Shown: positions 24,637 to 32,705 of the stretch, piece by piece
Position numbering within the stretch: position 1 is the first letter of the stretch
Layout: each line of letters begins with the position of its first letter
NCBI GenBank assembly: GCA_964619555.1
Contig: CAZUDV010000019.1
Coordinates: 1 to 64,000, forward strand
DNA: 64,000 bases
DNA from: JAGOPY01 sp964619555
GTDB lineage: Bacteria; Bacteroidota; Bacteroidia; Bacteroidales; JAGOPY01
Direction: 5' to 3'
The notes under the pieces: model-generated
Seen by the model: the letters and a program-made list of their open reading frames with translations, nothing else
Database searches by the model: none
Told to the model about the DNA's origin: nothing
Made by a program: the position numbers and the translations under genes

Positions 24637-25407
24637 TCAGAATCTCAGGTGTTTAACAGTTAATCCGTTGTTTATCAACTGGTTCAGCGAATCGATCCCG
24701 ACCTGAAGGTGAGTTTCCACAAAAGCATGATTGACCTGGCGATCGGTCTCCTCTGTTTTGATGCCTTCCGGGATCATGGGCTGGTCGGTTACCAGGAGCA
24801 ATGCACCGGAGGGAATGGCATTATAGAATCCCACGATGAAAATGGTGGCGGTTTCCATATCAATAGCCATGCATCTGATCTGGCGCAGATATTCCTTGAA
24901 ATCCTCATCGTGTTCCCATACTCTTCTGTTGGTCGAATAGACTGTCCCGGTCCAGTAATCCAGGTTAATATCCCGGATTGTCGTCGAAACGGCTTTCTGA
25001 AGGTTAAACGCCGGCAAGGCCGGCACTTCGGGCGGAAAATAGTCATTCGATGTACCATCCCCCCTGATGGCCGCAATAGGCAGGATCAGATCCCCTATTT
25101 CATTCTTTTTTTTCAATCCCCCGCATTTACCTAGGAACAACACCGCCCTGGGTTCAACGGCACTGAGCAGGTCCATGACCGTAGCGGCATTGGCGCTTCC
25201 CATACCGAAATTGATTATGGTAATTTCACCAGCCGTGGCATTCGGCATCGGCTTATCTTTTCCGATGACAGGCACATTGAATTTAACAGCAAATTTGTCA
25301 ATATACAGATCGAAATTGGTGAGGAGTATATATTGACCGAAATCTTCCAGAGCGAGACCGGTATATCGCGGCAACCAGTTCTTTACGATTTCTTCCCTTG
25401 TTCTCAT
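24637..25407 (-). CDS. amn: AMP nucleosidase
   Basis: Splits AMP into adenine and ribose 5-phosphate. At 256 residues it is the short Bacteroidota form, consisting of the phosphorylase-like catalytic domain. Motifs: I-N-F-G-M-G-S-A-N-A near 87, F-L-G-K-C-G-G-L near 112, and the ribose-binding A-I-D-M-E-T-A-T near 182, as in PNP/UDP family enzymes. First gene of a pair with holA; a -7 element TACCTTTG lies on the minus strand at 25429-25422, 14 bp upstream. Confidence 0.92.
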   Translation of the reverse strand: MRTREEIVKNWLPRYTGLALEDFGQYILLTNFDLYIDKFAVKFNVPVIGKDKPMPNATAGEITIINFGMGSANAATVMDLLSAVEPRAVLFLGKCGGLKKKNEIGDLILPIAAIRGDGTSNDYFPPEVPALPAFNLQKAVSTTIRDINLDYWTGTVYSTNRRVWEHDEDFKEYLRQIRCMAIDMETATIFIVGFYNAIPSGALLLVTDQPMIPEGIKTEETDRQVNHAFVETHLQVGIDSLNQLINNGLTVKHLRF

Positions 25408-25421
25408 CTTTCCTTTTCAGG

Positions 25422-25475
25422 CAAAGGTAAGCTTTTCCATACTCTAGGATATCATCCATTCATTAAGTAATTTTG
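25422..25475. promoter_or_regulatory. Divergent promoter pair, amn versus HsdR_N-like gene
   Basis: Minus strand: TACCTTTG (25429-25422) for amn-holA. Plus strand: TAATTTTG (25468-25475) for the HsdR_N-like gene. The -33 boxes are not clear for either. Confidence 0.45.
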
Positions 25476-25511
25476 CAGGATCATTTTCCAATCAGGAAAT
25501 AACCCCGGCAG

Positions 25512-25979
25512 ATGCAGCTGAATTTCCCGGAATACCGCTTTCAATTACAAAAGAGTTCCCACCGGACCCTCATCTTTGATATTATCCGGAAAAAATTCGT
25601 GTCCCTTACTCCCGAAGAGTGGGTCAGGCAGCATGTGCTTCATTATCTGATAAGGGAAAAAAAAGTTCCTCCATCCCTCATCATGGTCGAATCGGAAATA
25701 AAGCTGTTCCATACCCGCAAGAGGTATGATATCGCCATTTTTGACCGGAATGGGAAGGCCCTGCTGGTGGTGGAATGCAAAGCTCCAACCGTTCCGGTGA
25801 CCCAGGATGTGCTGGACCAGGTGGTCCGTTACAATATGGCTCTTAAAGTGAATTTCCTGATGCTGACCAACGGAGTGACCCATATTTTCTGCAAAACTGA
25901 CCAGGAAAGCGGGAATATCAGGATCATTGAGGATCTTCCCGATTATTCCAGCCTGGTGGACCAGCCGGATCAAGAATAG
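25512..25979 (+). CDS. Stand-alone HsdR_N-like nuclease-fold protein
   Basis: 155 residues matching the type I restriction enzyme R-protein N-terminal domain (HSDR_N_2). A PD-(D/E)xK arrangement is visible: K-R-Y-D-I-A-I-F-D then L-V-V-E-C-K-A-P, giving Asp and Glu-x-Lys. No helicase motor, HsdM or HsdS is present, and the gene sits between amn-holA and housekeeping genes, so it is not a restriction system. A conserved housekeeping role, perhaps in DNA repair or replication, is inferred from its neighbour holA only. Confidence 0.8.
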   Translation: MQLNFPEYRFQLQKSSHRTLIFDIIRKKFVSLTPEEWVRQHVLHYLIREKKVPPSLIMVESEIKLFHTRKRYDIAIFDRNGKALLVVECKAPTVPVTQDVLDQVVRYNMALKVNFLMLTNGVTHIFCKTDQESGNIRIIEDLPDYSSLVDQPDQE

Positions 25980-26007
25980 GGATGACCTTTCGGCCATCCC
26001 TTCAGGA

Positions 26008-26304
26008 TTAAATCTCCATCGTAAGCTCCAGGAATCTTTTATACGGGATAGCGATGAGGCTCTGTGCGCTGAGAGCCCCATTGGCCTGGCTTATCATTGA
26101 AACTTTTGCGGCTGTTTCTTCATCCGGCGCCTCATAGATATCCAGGAAATCATATTGCCCAAGCAATGCATAATGGCTTATAAACTTCACATCGGGGCAT
26201 TTCTCCCTGACCTGATCCAACCAGGACCGGCCAATCCGTGCCCGGTCCTTCATATTACGGGTAACCTCGGGCGACAATTTGGTCAATAAAATATATGTTT
26301 GCAT
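26008..26304 (-). CDS. GYD-domain protein
   Basis: About 98 residues from the ATG at 26304 (M-Q-T-Y-I-L-L-T-K-L); the longer reading adds 23 residues without family support. The motif L-L-G-Q-Y-D-F-L-D-I-Y-E-A-P-D-E matches the GYD (dimeric α/β-barrel-like) family of small cytoplasmic proteins. Function unknown. Single gene. Confidence 0.78.
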   Translation of the reverse strand: MQTYILLTKLSPEVTRNMKDRARIGRSWLDQVREKCPDVKFISHYALLGQYDFLDIYEAPDEETAAKVSMISQANGALSAQSLIAIPYKRFLELTMEI

Positions 26305-26490
26305 ACGGCAGATATTTAGAGTCACTTCGTAAATAGAATCCATAAATATATGAAATTTCAGTGGATAATTCAAGTGTTTTTTAACTTTGATAGAATGATT
26401 TTAAATTAGTTTCTCATCCCATTCAGCTATGAAAAACGACATTGGCATCAAAAAAAATTATACATTTGCTAGCGATTAATCAAAAAGCAT

Positions 26491-27096
26491 ATGAACCTGA
26501 AATACACAGTAATCAAGGTGGTGCTTGGCATCATTATCATTGTTCTGGCTTACTTCTTGTATGAGAGCATCATGAGGCCGGTTCGCTTCAATAAAGCTGT
26601 GAACGAACGTGAATCCGTGGTGATTTCGCAATTGATCGACCTGAGGACTGCTCAGCAATTTTTCAGAAAGGAATACAACCGGTACACCAAGAACTTTGAT
26701 TCCCTGATAACGTTCCTTCAAACCGGGGAAATTCCCGAGGTCCGGATGATCCCTGATCCGAATGATACGACGTTTACCAAGACCATTTATGATACGCTGG
26801 GATATGTTAAGGTAGCCGACTCATTATTCTCCAAAAGGCCCAATTTTGATATCAACGCACTGAGGTACATTCCGTTCTCGGGCAACCAGACATTTGAAAT
26901 TGCCGCAGGAGAAGTGGAAAGAGGGGGTATCAAGGTCGGGGTATATGAAATAAAAGCCCATTATAACACTTACCTGAAGGGGCTTGACAGGCAGCAAGTC
27001 GTCAATCTGATCAAGAGCAAGGAAGATATTGAAAAATACCCGGGACTCAAACTGGGTTCGATGGAAGAGCCTTCCACCGACGGGAACTGGGAATAA
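26491..27096 (+). CDS. Membrane-anchored conserved protein of unknown function
   Basis: 201 residues with one N-terminal transmembrane helix (about residues 8-25, V-V-L-G-I-I-I-I-V-L-A-Y-F-L) and an extracytoplasmic rest with a helical start (R-F-N-K-A-V-N-E-R-E-S-V-V-I-S-Q-L-I-D-L-R-T-A-Q). Such a helix then soluble domain recalls pilin-like or divisome accessory proteins, but I recognise no family. It precedes the DUF3822-rsmD pair by 55 bp and may share its transcript. Confidence 0.6.
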   Translation: MNLKYTVIKVVLGIIIIVLAYFLYESIMRPVRFNKAVNERESVVISQLIDLRTAQQFFRKEYNRYTKNFDSLITFLQTGEIPEVRMIPDPNDTTFTKTIYDTLGYVKVADSLFSKRPNFDINALRYIPFSGNQTFEIAAGEVERGGIKVGVYEIKAHYNTYLKGLDRQQVVNLIKSKEDIEKYPGLKLGSMEEPSTDGNWE

Positions 27097-27151
27097 TCCT
27101 TACCTTTGGGAATGCCTGACGGATTCATCCGTGAGATAATCCCATTCCAAA

Positions 27152-28018
27152 ATGAAGCCTTTCAAACTTTCTGACAGCCGGTTCGATCCTTCAGCAGCAA
27201 GGATGTCTGCCTATTTCAGCCGGCTTTTCATCCAGGCCGGTAAGGGATTTCTCCGGTACGCCTTACTGGATACGGATCGCCATTGTTTTATCGGCGCTGC
27301 CGATTACCGGACTACAAACGATTTTACTCCCGCGAAATGGCGAGAAGAGTTCGAACTGCTGATCGCCTCGGATGATTATCTTCAGGGCAAATACCCGGCT
27401 GTTGCCACCGGCCTTGAATCCCCCTATCATACTTTCGTGCCTTCCTCCTTTTTGGATAAGGATAAAATGACTCCACAACTGGCATTAAATTTTGATCTGC
27501 CGCAAGATCTTTGCTATCATGCGGATTTCATACCTGAAATCGATGCGTGGAATGTTGCGGGATTTGAAAATTGCCTGATCGATCCAATCAAGGAACATTT
27601 TCCGCAAGGGATCATCGTCCATGCCACTACTCCTTTATTGAAAAGATTCGCTATCGAAAATAAACAGCTTCCGGGTCCTTCAAGGTTATTGATTCATTTT
27701 TCGGGGAAGCAATTTCACCTGGCGGCCTTCTCCGATCAATCCTTCGTGTTTTTCAACACGTTCCGACACGAATCATACGAAGATATCCTTTACTATACCC
27801 TTTATACGGCCGAACAGCTCAGGTTCCGAGGAGAAGAGACCACGGTACGGTTGAGTTCAGATGAAGTGATTGATCCGGAAGTAATCAAGTTACTCAGGGA
27901 ATTCCTGCCGAACCTGGGATTCATCACACGGCCGGATGGAATCCTGTACAGCCCCATGCTCGATTTTCAGGACTACCAATATGTTTCGTTATTCAGTCTT
28001 GCATTATGCGGATCATAA
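27152..28018 (+). CDS. DUF3822 family protein
   Basis: 288 residues matching DUF3822, a Bacteroidota family with an actin/ASKHA-like look (F-S-G-K-Q-F-H-L-A-A-F middle part and a two-lobed layout), usually encoded immediately before rsmD. Its role is unknown; the fixed neighbour suggests a link with rRNA modification or ribosome assembly, by inference. It overlaps rsmD by 13 bp, so translation is coupled. Confidence 0.8.
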   Translation: MKPFKLSDSRFDPSAARMSAYFSRLFIQAGKGFLRYALLDTDRHCFIGAADYRTTNDFTPAKWREEFELLIASDDYLQGKYPAVATGLESPYHTFVPSSFLDKDKMTPQLALNFDLPQDLCYHADFIPEIDAWNVAGFENCLIDPIKEHFPQGIIVHATTPLLKRFAIENKQLPGPSRLLIHFSGKQFHLAAFSDQSFVFFNTFRHESYEDILYYTLYTAEQLRFRGEETTVRLSSDEVIDPEVIKLLREFLPNLGFITRPDGILYSPMLDFQDYQYVSLFSLALCGS

Positions 28019-28539
28019 GGGGTACACACGGGGGCCGCAAAATCCTTCCGCCCTCAAACCTGCCAGTCCGGCCTACCACTGATCTGGCCAAGGAAAGTCT
28101 ATTCAATATCCTGGAGAACCACATCTATTTTGAAGATCTCCAGGTACTTGACCTATTTGCCGGCACCGGTAGTATTTCGTATGAATTTGCTTCCAGGGGC
28201 AGCAAATCCGTACTGGCAGTGGATATCAATCCCAGGTGCGTGAAATTCATTTCGGAAACAGCCATTAAAATGAATTTCAGTCAATTAAGAGCCATCCGCA
28301 CGTCGGCCTTCAGTTTCCTTCAAAAAAACAGTGCCCAGTACGACCTGATCTTTGCCGATCCGCCCTATGACCTGGAAAGCATTGAAATGATCGCAGAGTT
28401 GGTCATATCACGATCTTTATTAAAAGACGGGGGCTGGCTGATCATTGAACACGATAAATCCCATGATTTCGCTTCATTTCCTGGATTTCATCAGGTAAGA
28501 AATTACGGAAAAGTGAACTTCAGTTTTTTCAGGCAATAA
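28006..28539 (+). CDS. rsmD: 16S rRNA (guanine966-N2)-methyltransferase
   Basis: Methylates G966 of 16S rRNA in the 30S subunit. 177 residues; N-terminal M-R-I-I-R-G-T-H-G-G-R-K, then R-P-T-T-D-L-A-K-E-S-L-F-N-I-L, SAM motif D-L-F-A-G-T-G-S near residue 48, and the catalytic D-P-P-Y near 120. Length normal. Overlaps DUF3822 by 13 bp and is followed by a terminator hairpin. Confidence 0.95.
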   Translation: MRIIRGTHGGRKILPPSNLPVRPTTDLAKESLFNILENHIYFEDLQVLDLFAGTGSISYEFASRGSKSVLAVDINPRCVKFISETAIKMNFSQLRAIRTSAFSFLQKNSAQYDLIFADPPYDLESIEMIAELVISRSLLKDGGWLIIEHDKSHDFASFPGFHQVRNYGKVNFSFFRQ

Positions 28540-28572
28540 AAAAGCCATCCTGACAGATCAGAACGGCTTTTT
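28539..28572 (+). terminator. Terminator after rsmD
   Basis: AAAAAGCC (28539-28546) pairs with GGCTTTTT (28565-28572), with T residues in the 3' arm; it can act in both directions between rsmD and the convergent DUF2795 gene. Confidence 0.65.
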
Positions 28573-28591
28573 ATCTGGAATGAGTACAACT

Positions 28592-28813
28592 TTAATATTC
28601 ATCTTCATGGAAGAAAAAATCTTCCTTGGTCGGATAATCAGGCCAGATGTCCTCAATGCTCTCATAAATATCTCCTTCATCCTCAAGCTCCTTCAGGTTT
28701 TCAATAACCTCCGCAGGGGCTCCTGAACGAATGCACCAGTCGATTAACTCTTCCTTGGTGCAGGGCCAGGGAGCATCTTCCAGTTTTGAAGCTAATTCCA
28801 ACGTCCAGTACAT
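28592..28813 (-). CDS. DUF2795 small acidic protein
   Basis: 73 residues, very acidic, matching the DUF2795 family common in Bacteroidota: W-T-L-E-L-A-S-K-L-E-D-A-P-W-P-C-T-K-E-E-L then repeated D/E-rich C-terminus ending F-F-H-E-D-E-Y. Cytoplasmic; function unknown. Has a full promoter (28840-28869). Confidence 0.85.
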   Translation of the reverse strand: MYWTLELASKLEDAPWPCTKEELIDWCIRSGAPAEVIENLKELEDEGDIYESIEDIWPDYPTKEDFFFHEDEY

Positions 28814-28839
28814 AGCTCGGCAGTTTGATTAATTTAGTG

Positions 28840-28869
28840 CAAAAATAGAAAGTTTTACATAAAAGTCAA
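28840..28869 (-). promoter_or_regulatory. Promoter of the DUF2795 gene
   Basis: Minus strand: -33 TTG (28869-28867), 19-bp spacer, -7 TATTTTTG (28847-28840). Exact match to the Bacteroidota vegetative promoter; the start codon is 26 bp downstream. Confidence 0.7.
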
Positions 28870-28897
28870 GAAGAAAATACAGGTGTCAATATTTACC

Positions 28898-29461
28898 TTA
28901 AATCCTTGCTTTCCAATGAGTTTCGGGAGCATTGAAATCTTTCCCCAGCCTTCTGGCCAGGACAAAAAGGTAATCCGACAGTCGGTTCAGGTAAGGAATG
29001 ACCAATTCAGGAACTGTTTGCGACTGACTGAGGCGGATGGTGAGTCGTTCGGCACGCCGGCAAACCGTTCGGGCAACATGACAAAAAGAGACCACGGGAT
29101 GGCCTCCGGGAAGGATAAAATTTTTCAGTTCCGGCAACACGTCATTCATCGTATCAATCTCTTTCTCCAGAAGCTCTATGTCACTCTCGAGTATCACCGG
29201 CAGATTGACGGGTGTTGTGGAATCAGGATCAAGGGCGATAAGCGACTCGGCGGTAAAAAGCCGGTCCTGGATTTCCATCAGTATCTCCTTAAAATGTGGT
29301 GCAATATCATGGTCGCGGATCAGGCCAATATATGAATTCAATTCATCGATGGTGCCATACGCTTCAATTCTCGGGTGGAATTTCGGGACACGAGTACCTC
29401 CGATCAGGGAAGTTTGGCCTTTATCGCCGGTTTTGGTATAGATTTTAAATCCCGATCCCAT
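28898..29461 (-). CDS. pduO: Cob(I)alamin adenosyltransferase, PduO type
   Basis: Transfers adenosyl from ATP to cobalamin, making coenzyme B12. 187 residues; N-terminal ATP loop Y-T-K-T-G-D-K-G-Q-T-S-L-I-G-G near residue 7, E-A-Y-G-T-I-D-E-L-N-S near 32, and C-terminal V-C-R-R-A-E-R, all typical. No B12 pathway genes adjoin it; 61 bp upstream on the same strand is an ABC ATPase gene. Confidence 0.92.
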   Translation of the reverse strand: MGSGFKIYTKTGDKGQTSLIGGTRVPKFHPRIEAYGTIDELNSYIGLIRDHDIAPHFKEILMEIQDRLFTAESLIALDPDSTTPVNLPVILESDIELLEKEIDTMNDVLPELKNFILPGGHPVVSFCHVARTVCRRAERLTIRLSQSQTVPELVIPYLNRLSDYLFVLARRLGKDFNAPETHWKARI

Positions 29462-29522
29462 GCTGATTCATTGGTTTTGCAAAATCTTAACAATCCGGTG
29501 CGACATTTGTTTCATAACGGTG

Positions 29523-30242
29523 TCAGTTGGGATGGTGGCGGAGAGAATAGACTTCTTTATTTTTTTCATCGGAGGCGATATTACCGTCGATCAGGCGGAC
29601 AATCCGATGGGCATAACGGGCAATACTTTCTTCATGGGTGACCAGGATTATGGTGTTGCCGGCCTGGTGGATATCTTCGAGAAGCCCCATGATTTCATCG
29701 GATGTCCGGGAATCAAGGTTACCGGTCGGTTCGTCAGCCAGGATCAGGGAGGGATTGTTAACCAGGGCACGGGCCGTAGCGACGCGCTGTCGCTGACCAC
29801 CGGAAAGCTCATTCGGTTTGTGGTTCATCCGGTCAGCCAATCCTACAGCCTCAAGGGCTTTCTTAGCTTTTTCGATCCTTTCGGCTTTGGAATACCCGGC
29901 ATAAACGAGCGGGAGCATCACATTCTCCAAAGCTGTAGATCTGGGTAAAAGATTGAATGTCTGAAAGATAAATCCAATTTCCTTATTCCGGATCTCTGCC
30001 AGGGAATTATCGTCCAGTTTACTGACATCGAAATTATTCAGGTAGTAGGAACCGGATGTTGGCGTATCCAGGCAACCCAGAAGGTTCATCAGGGTAGACT
30101 TGCCTGATCCGCTGGGACCCATCAATGCAACGAATTCATTCTTATTGATCACCATAGTAACGCCCCTGAGGGCCCTCACTTCTTCTGAACCAACCTTGAA
30201 ATGGCGCCTGATTTCCGCCAGCCTGATAACTTCATTATTCAT
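29523..30242 (-). CDS. ABC transporter ATP-binding protein (LolD/MacB type)
   Basis: 239 residues. Walker A G-P-S-G-S-G-K-S-T near residue 42, Q-loop F-Q-T-F-N-L-L, signature L-S-G-G-Q-R-Q-R-V, Walker B L-I-L-A-D-E-P-T-G-N-L-D-S and H-loop V-T-H-E. The subfamily is that of LolD/MacB/FtsE-like ATPases serving MacB-type permeases in lipoprotein trafficking or efflux. No permease is adjacent, so its partner is elsewhere. Confidence 0.92.
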   Translation of the reverse strand: MNNEVIRLAEIRRHFKVGSEEVRALRGVTMVINKNEFVALMGPSGSGKSTLMNLLGCLDTPTSGSYYLNNFDVSKLDDNSLAEIRNKEIGFIFQTFNLLPRSTALENVMLPLVYAGYSKAERIEKAKKALEAVGLADRMNHKPNELSGGQRQRVATARALVNNPSLILADEPTGNLDSRTSDEIMGLLEDIHQAGNTIILVTHEESIARYAHRIVRLIDGNIASDEKNKEVYSLRHHPN

Positions 30243-30277
30243 AGTGGTTACTTTCTGTCGACAAAATTATAAAACTT

Positions 30278-31087
30278 TCATAGATACCTGAGCCTGAAAT
30301 GTTCCTTCGACGATTCTTTACGAAAGAATAGCCATCCCCAGTGATAAAAATCAAGGCTGATGGTAACGTCCTTCCTTCGAATCAGTTCCTCCCAGGCTTC
30401 TTCCATGCCAGGGGAAGAATGGATGTCATCGATTACGAAGACCGAGTCATTATGCAAAAACGGTCTGCACCGCTCGAAATTGGCTAATACTGCTGACTTC
30501 CTGTGGTCGCCATCAAGGTATACCAGGTCAACCTGCCCGAGTTTTTCCAGGGCCTCTCCTATTCGATCTTCAAATCTTCCGGTCAGGATTTCCACATCGG
30601 CTGCCCCGGCATCGGCCAGGTTTGATTCTGCCAACCGGGACAGTTCAGGACAACCTTCCAGGGAAATGACCCTGGCAGGACCGACCTGAAGCGCCAGGTA
30701 TGCCGTTGTCAAACCGAGGGAAGTGCCCAGTTCCAGGATATTCCCTGACCTTGTATATTTTACAAGATGATGCAACCGGAGGGCATGTTTGCGAGCGGTA
30801 ACCGAGCTCCGCGCCAGGGTACTGACCCTGACCGGATAGACTGCCTGGCCGGCCTCACCCGCACCTTTCCCAAAATCGGTCTTCAGAATGATTTCCCTAC
30901 TGTTGCGGCATTTTTCCCGGATCGATTCAATCCGGTCCAGCCCCGGTTCCCTTTTACCGTTAATAATGACACCATCGATCAATGAATATAAAAAAGGAGA
31001 ATGGATACGGTACCGGGTACCTGAACGCCCTAAAAAATCCGCCAGCCGGCAGGCCCTCCAGACCTTTTCAGAGTATCTTTCAATCAA
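30278..31087 (-). CDS. Class I SAM-dependent methyltransferase
   Basis: 269 residues. SAM motif I-L-E-L-G-T-S-L-G-L-T-T-A near residue 145, acidic end of β2 in S-L-E-G-C-P, and V-D-L-V-Y-L-D-G-D-H-R-K near 207, the pattern of O-methyltransferase-3-like enzymes. Substrate unknown. Its start overlaps the stop of the upstream gene by 8 bp (31080-31087), so the two are translationally coupled. Confidence 0.82.
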   Translation of the reverse strand: MIERYSEKVWRACRLADFLGRSGTRYRIHSPFLYSLIDGVIINGKREPGLDRIESIREKCRNSREIILKTDFGKGAGEAGQAVYPVRVSTLARSSVTARKHALRLHHLVKYTRSGNILELGTSLGLTTAYLALQVGPARVISLEGCPELSRLAESNLADAGAADVEILTGRFEDRIGEALEKLGQVDLVYLDGDHRKSAVLANFERCRPFLHNDSVFVIDDIHSSPGMEEAWEELIRRKDVTISLDFYHWGWLFFRKESSKEHFRLRYL

Positions 31088-32609
31088 GGGCTATTTTATT
31101 GATATAAAACACAGTGCGTTCATTTTGGTTTGTCAGCAGGTTATTCTGGATGCTGTGATAGCCATAAGCCAGGAAATACTGGTCGTACCAGTGTATGATG
31201 GTATTGAAACCTGCTGCCGTGATGCGATCGCCGGTATGGGACGTCTCCAGGTCCATCCTTGAAAATCCCACCAATTCTGTATTTTCCAGGTACACCCTGT
31301 AGGACAGGCGGAAGCCATCGTTATAAAATAGCAAAGAAGGCTCCCCGTCAAAATATGAAGCTGATCTTTTCAGCAATTGGCCACTGGGGGAAATATTGAC
31401 TTCCAGGCTGTTGTCCCATTTAAGTTCGCCATCAAATCCAAATCCTGCCAGAATGGTATTAAAAATCCTGAACCCATCGAAAACCGTATAGGTTTGTGTG
31501 ACCGGACGGCCCCAGTAATCGTAGGAAATATCGCTGACCGTGCGGAACTCAGGATAAAATGCCTCCATAAGCAAGACCAGGGAAGAATCCTTTACGATCG
31601 GATCGTGGAACAGGAGCTCATAATTAACGGAGTACTCGTTGGTCTCCCTTACTTTCTTTTTCTGAAGCCGATAGTAGTCCCGGGCGCTGACTCCAGCTTT
31701 CAGGTTGTTGAACTCCATGAAATTATAATAATAAATGAAATCCTGCCTGTTGTGAATGAACCTGGTCGAAAACAATCCGGCGGATTCCACGCCAAAATAC
31801 TCGTTTACGTTCGGAATCCTGGATATCATGTTCCCATATGCTCCGAGGATCATGATGCTGGTATCGGGAAGGCAATAGATCCTTCCGGTATTCAGGGATT
31901 TACCCTCGAGGTTAGGCATTACGGGAAGGTCATAAATGAAACGGCCGGTGGTATCCAGGACCAGTAACATCATTTTATTCTGCTTTCTTTCCAGGTAGTT
32001 GTTCACCACGCATAACAACTGATGTCGTGATTTATCCAGGACAATATCATCGATGAAATTCTGATCGGGATAAATGATTTGGAATGGAGAAACAGAACCG
32101 TTTCCTAAGTCGATGAAATAAATGCCTGCCTGTTCATTTTTAACGTTCAACGCAACATAGGCCCTGGACCCTTCAATGATCAATTCCCTGAAATCAGCCT
32201 CGGCCGGCAGAACACCCCGGATGTTGTAAGAAACTCCCTGAGCCAGGTCCATCCGGATCAGATCGTAATTTTCATTCCCGGATTTTATTTTTCCACTGTT
32301 CATAAAAAAAAGGAACAGGATAGAATCTTTTAAAATGTATTCCTTGAATTCGACACCCATCAAAACCGGGATATTCACATTCCAGGATTCTTCGAGTTCA
32401 GGGTTGAAAAAAGTGAAATACCAGCTTTTGGCAGATTCCCCGGCAAAGTCCTTCGTTTCGAAAAACACCAGTATCCCTCTGTCATCGCAGGGTACAACCT
32501 GATAGATATTGCTGTTGAGTGCCGCTTCGAGTTCAATCCTGACCAGGCCACCCTGGCTGTTGACCAGGAATGGAAATAGTGCCAGAAAAATCAGCAAGAA
32601 ATTTCTCAT
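31080..32609 (-). CDS. Exported protein of unknown function, β-propeller-like
   Basis: 509 residues with a signal peptide (F-L-L-I-F-L-A-L-F-P-F-L-V-N-S-Q). No family recognised. The chain has repeated β-strand pairs with D-x-G and W/Y-rich turns (for example I-I-Y-P-D-Q-N-F-I-D-D-I and I-Y-C-L-P-D-T-S-I), compatible with a propeller, but I cannot define the blades. It is coupled to the downstream methyltransferase by overlap and is separated from dnaK by a terminator. Confidence 0.6.
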   Translation of the reverse strand: MRNFLLIFLALFPFLVNSQGGLVRIELEAALNSNIYQVVPCDDRGILVFFETKDFAGESAKSWYFTFFNPELEESWNVNIPVLMGVEFKEYILKDSILFLFFMNSGKIKSGNENYDLIRMDLAQGVSYNIRGVLPAEADFRELIIEGSRAYVALNVKNEQAGIYFIDLGNGSVSPFQIIYPDQNFIDDIVLDKSRHQLLCVVNNYLERKQNKMMLLVLDTTGRFIYDLPVMPNLEGKSLNTGRIYCLPDTSIMILGAYGNMISRIPNVNEYFGVESAGLFSTRFIHNRQDFIYYYNFMEFNNLKAGVSARDYYRLQKKKVRETNEYSVNYELLFHDPIVKDSSLVLLMEAFYPEFRTVSDISYDYWGRPVTQTYTVFDGFRIFNTILAGFGFDGELKWDNSLEVNISPSGQLLKRSASYFDGEPSLLFYNDGFRLSYRVYLENTELVGFSRMDLETSHTGDRITAAGFNTIIHWYDQYFLAYGYHSIQNNLLTNQNERTVFYINKIALD

Positions 32610-32646
32610 GGTGTAATAACGGGCAGCACAAAGTTAATATTATAAA

Positions 32647-32676
32647 AATAACCGACAGGTAGGCCTGCCGGTTATT
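32647..32676 (-). terminator. Terminator of dnaK
   Basis: AATAACCG (32647-32654) pairs with CGGTTATT (32669-32676), with CAGG/CCTG inside; on the minus strand a T-rich tail follows (TTTTTATAATATTA). Placed 30 bp after the dnaK stop. Confidence 0.7.
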
Positions 32677-32705
32677 CAAAAATTTAGGGAAAATATATTG
32701 AGTTG

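Noticed and set aside
25512..25979. Type I restriction system
   Set aside because: Only an HsdR N-terminal-like domain is present; there is no helicase part, methylase or specificity gene, and the context is housekeeping.
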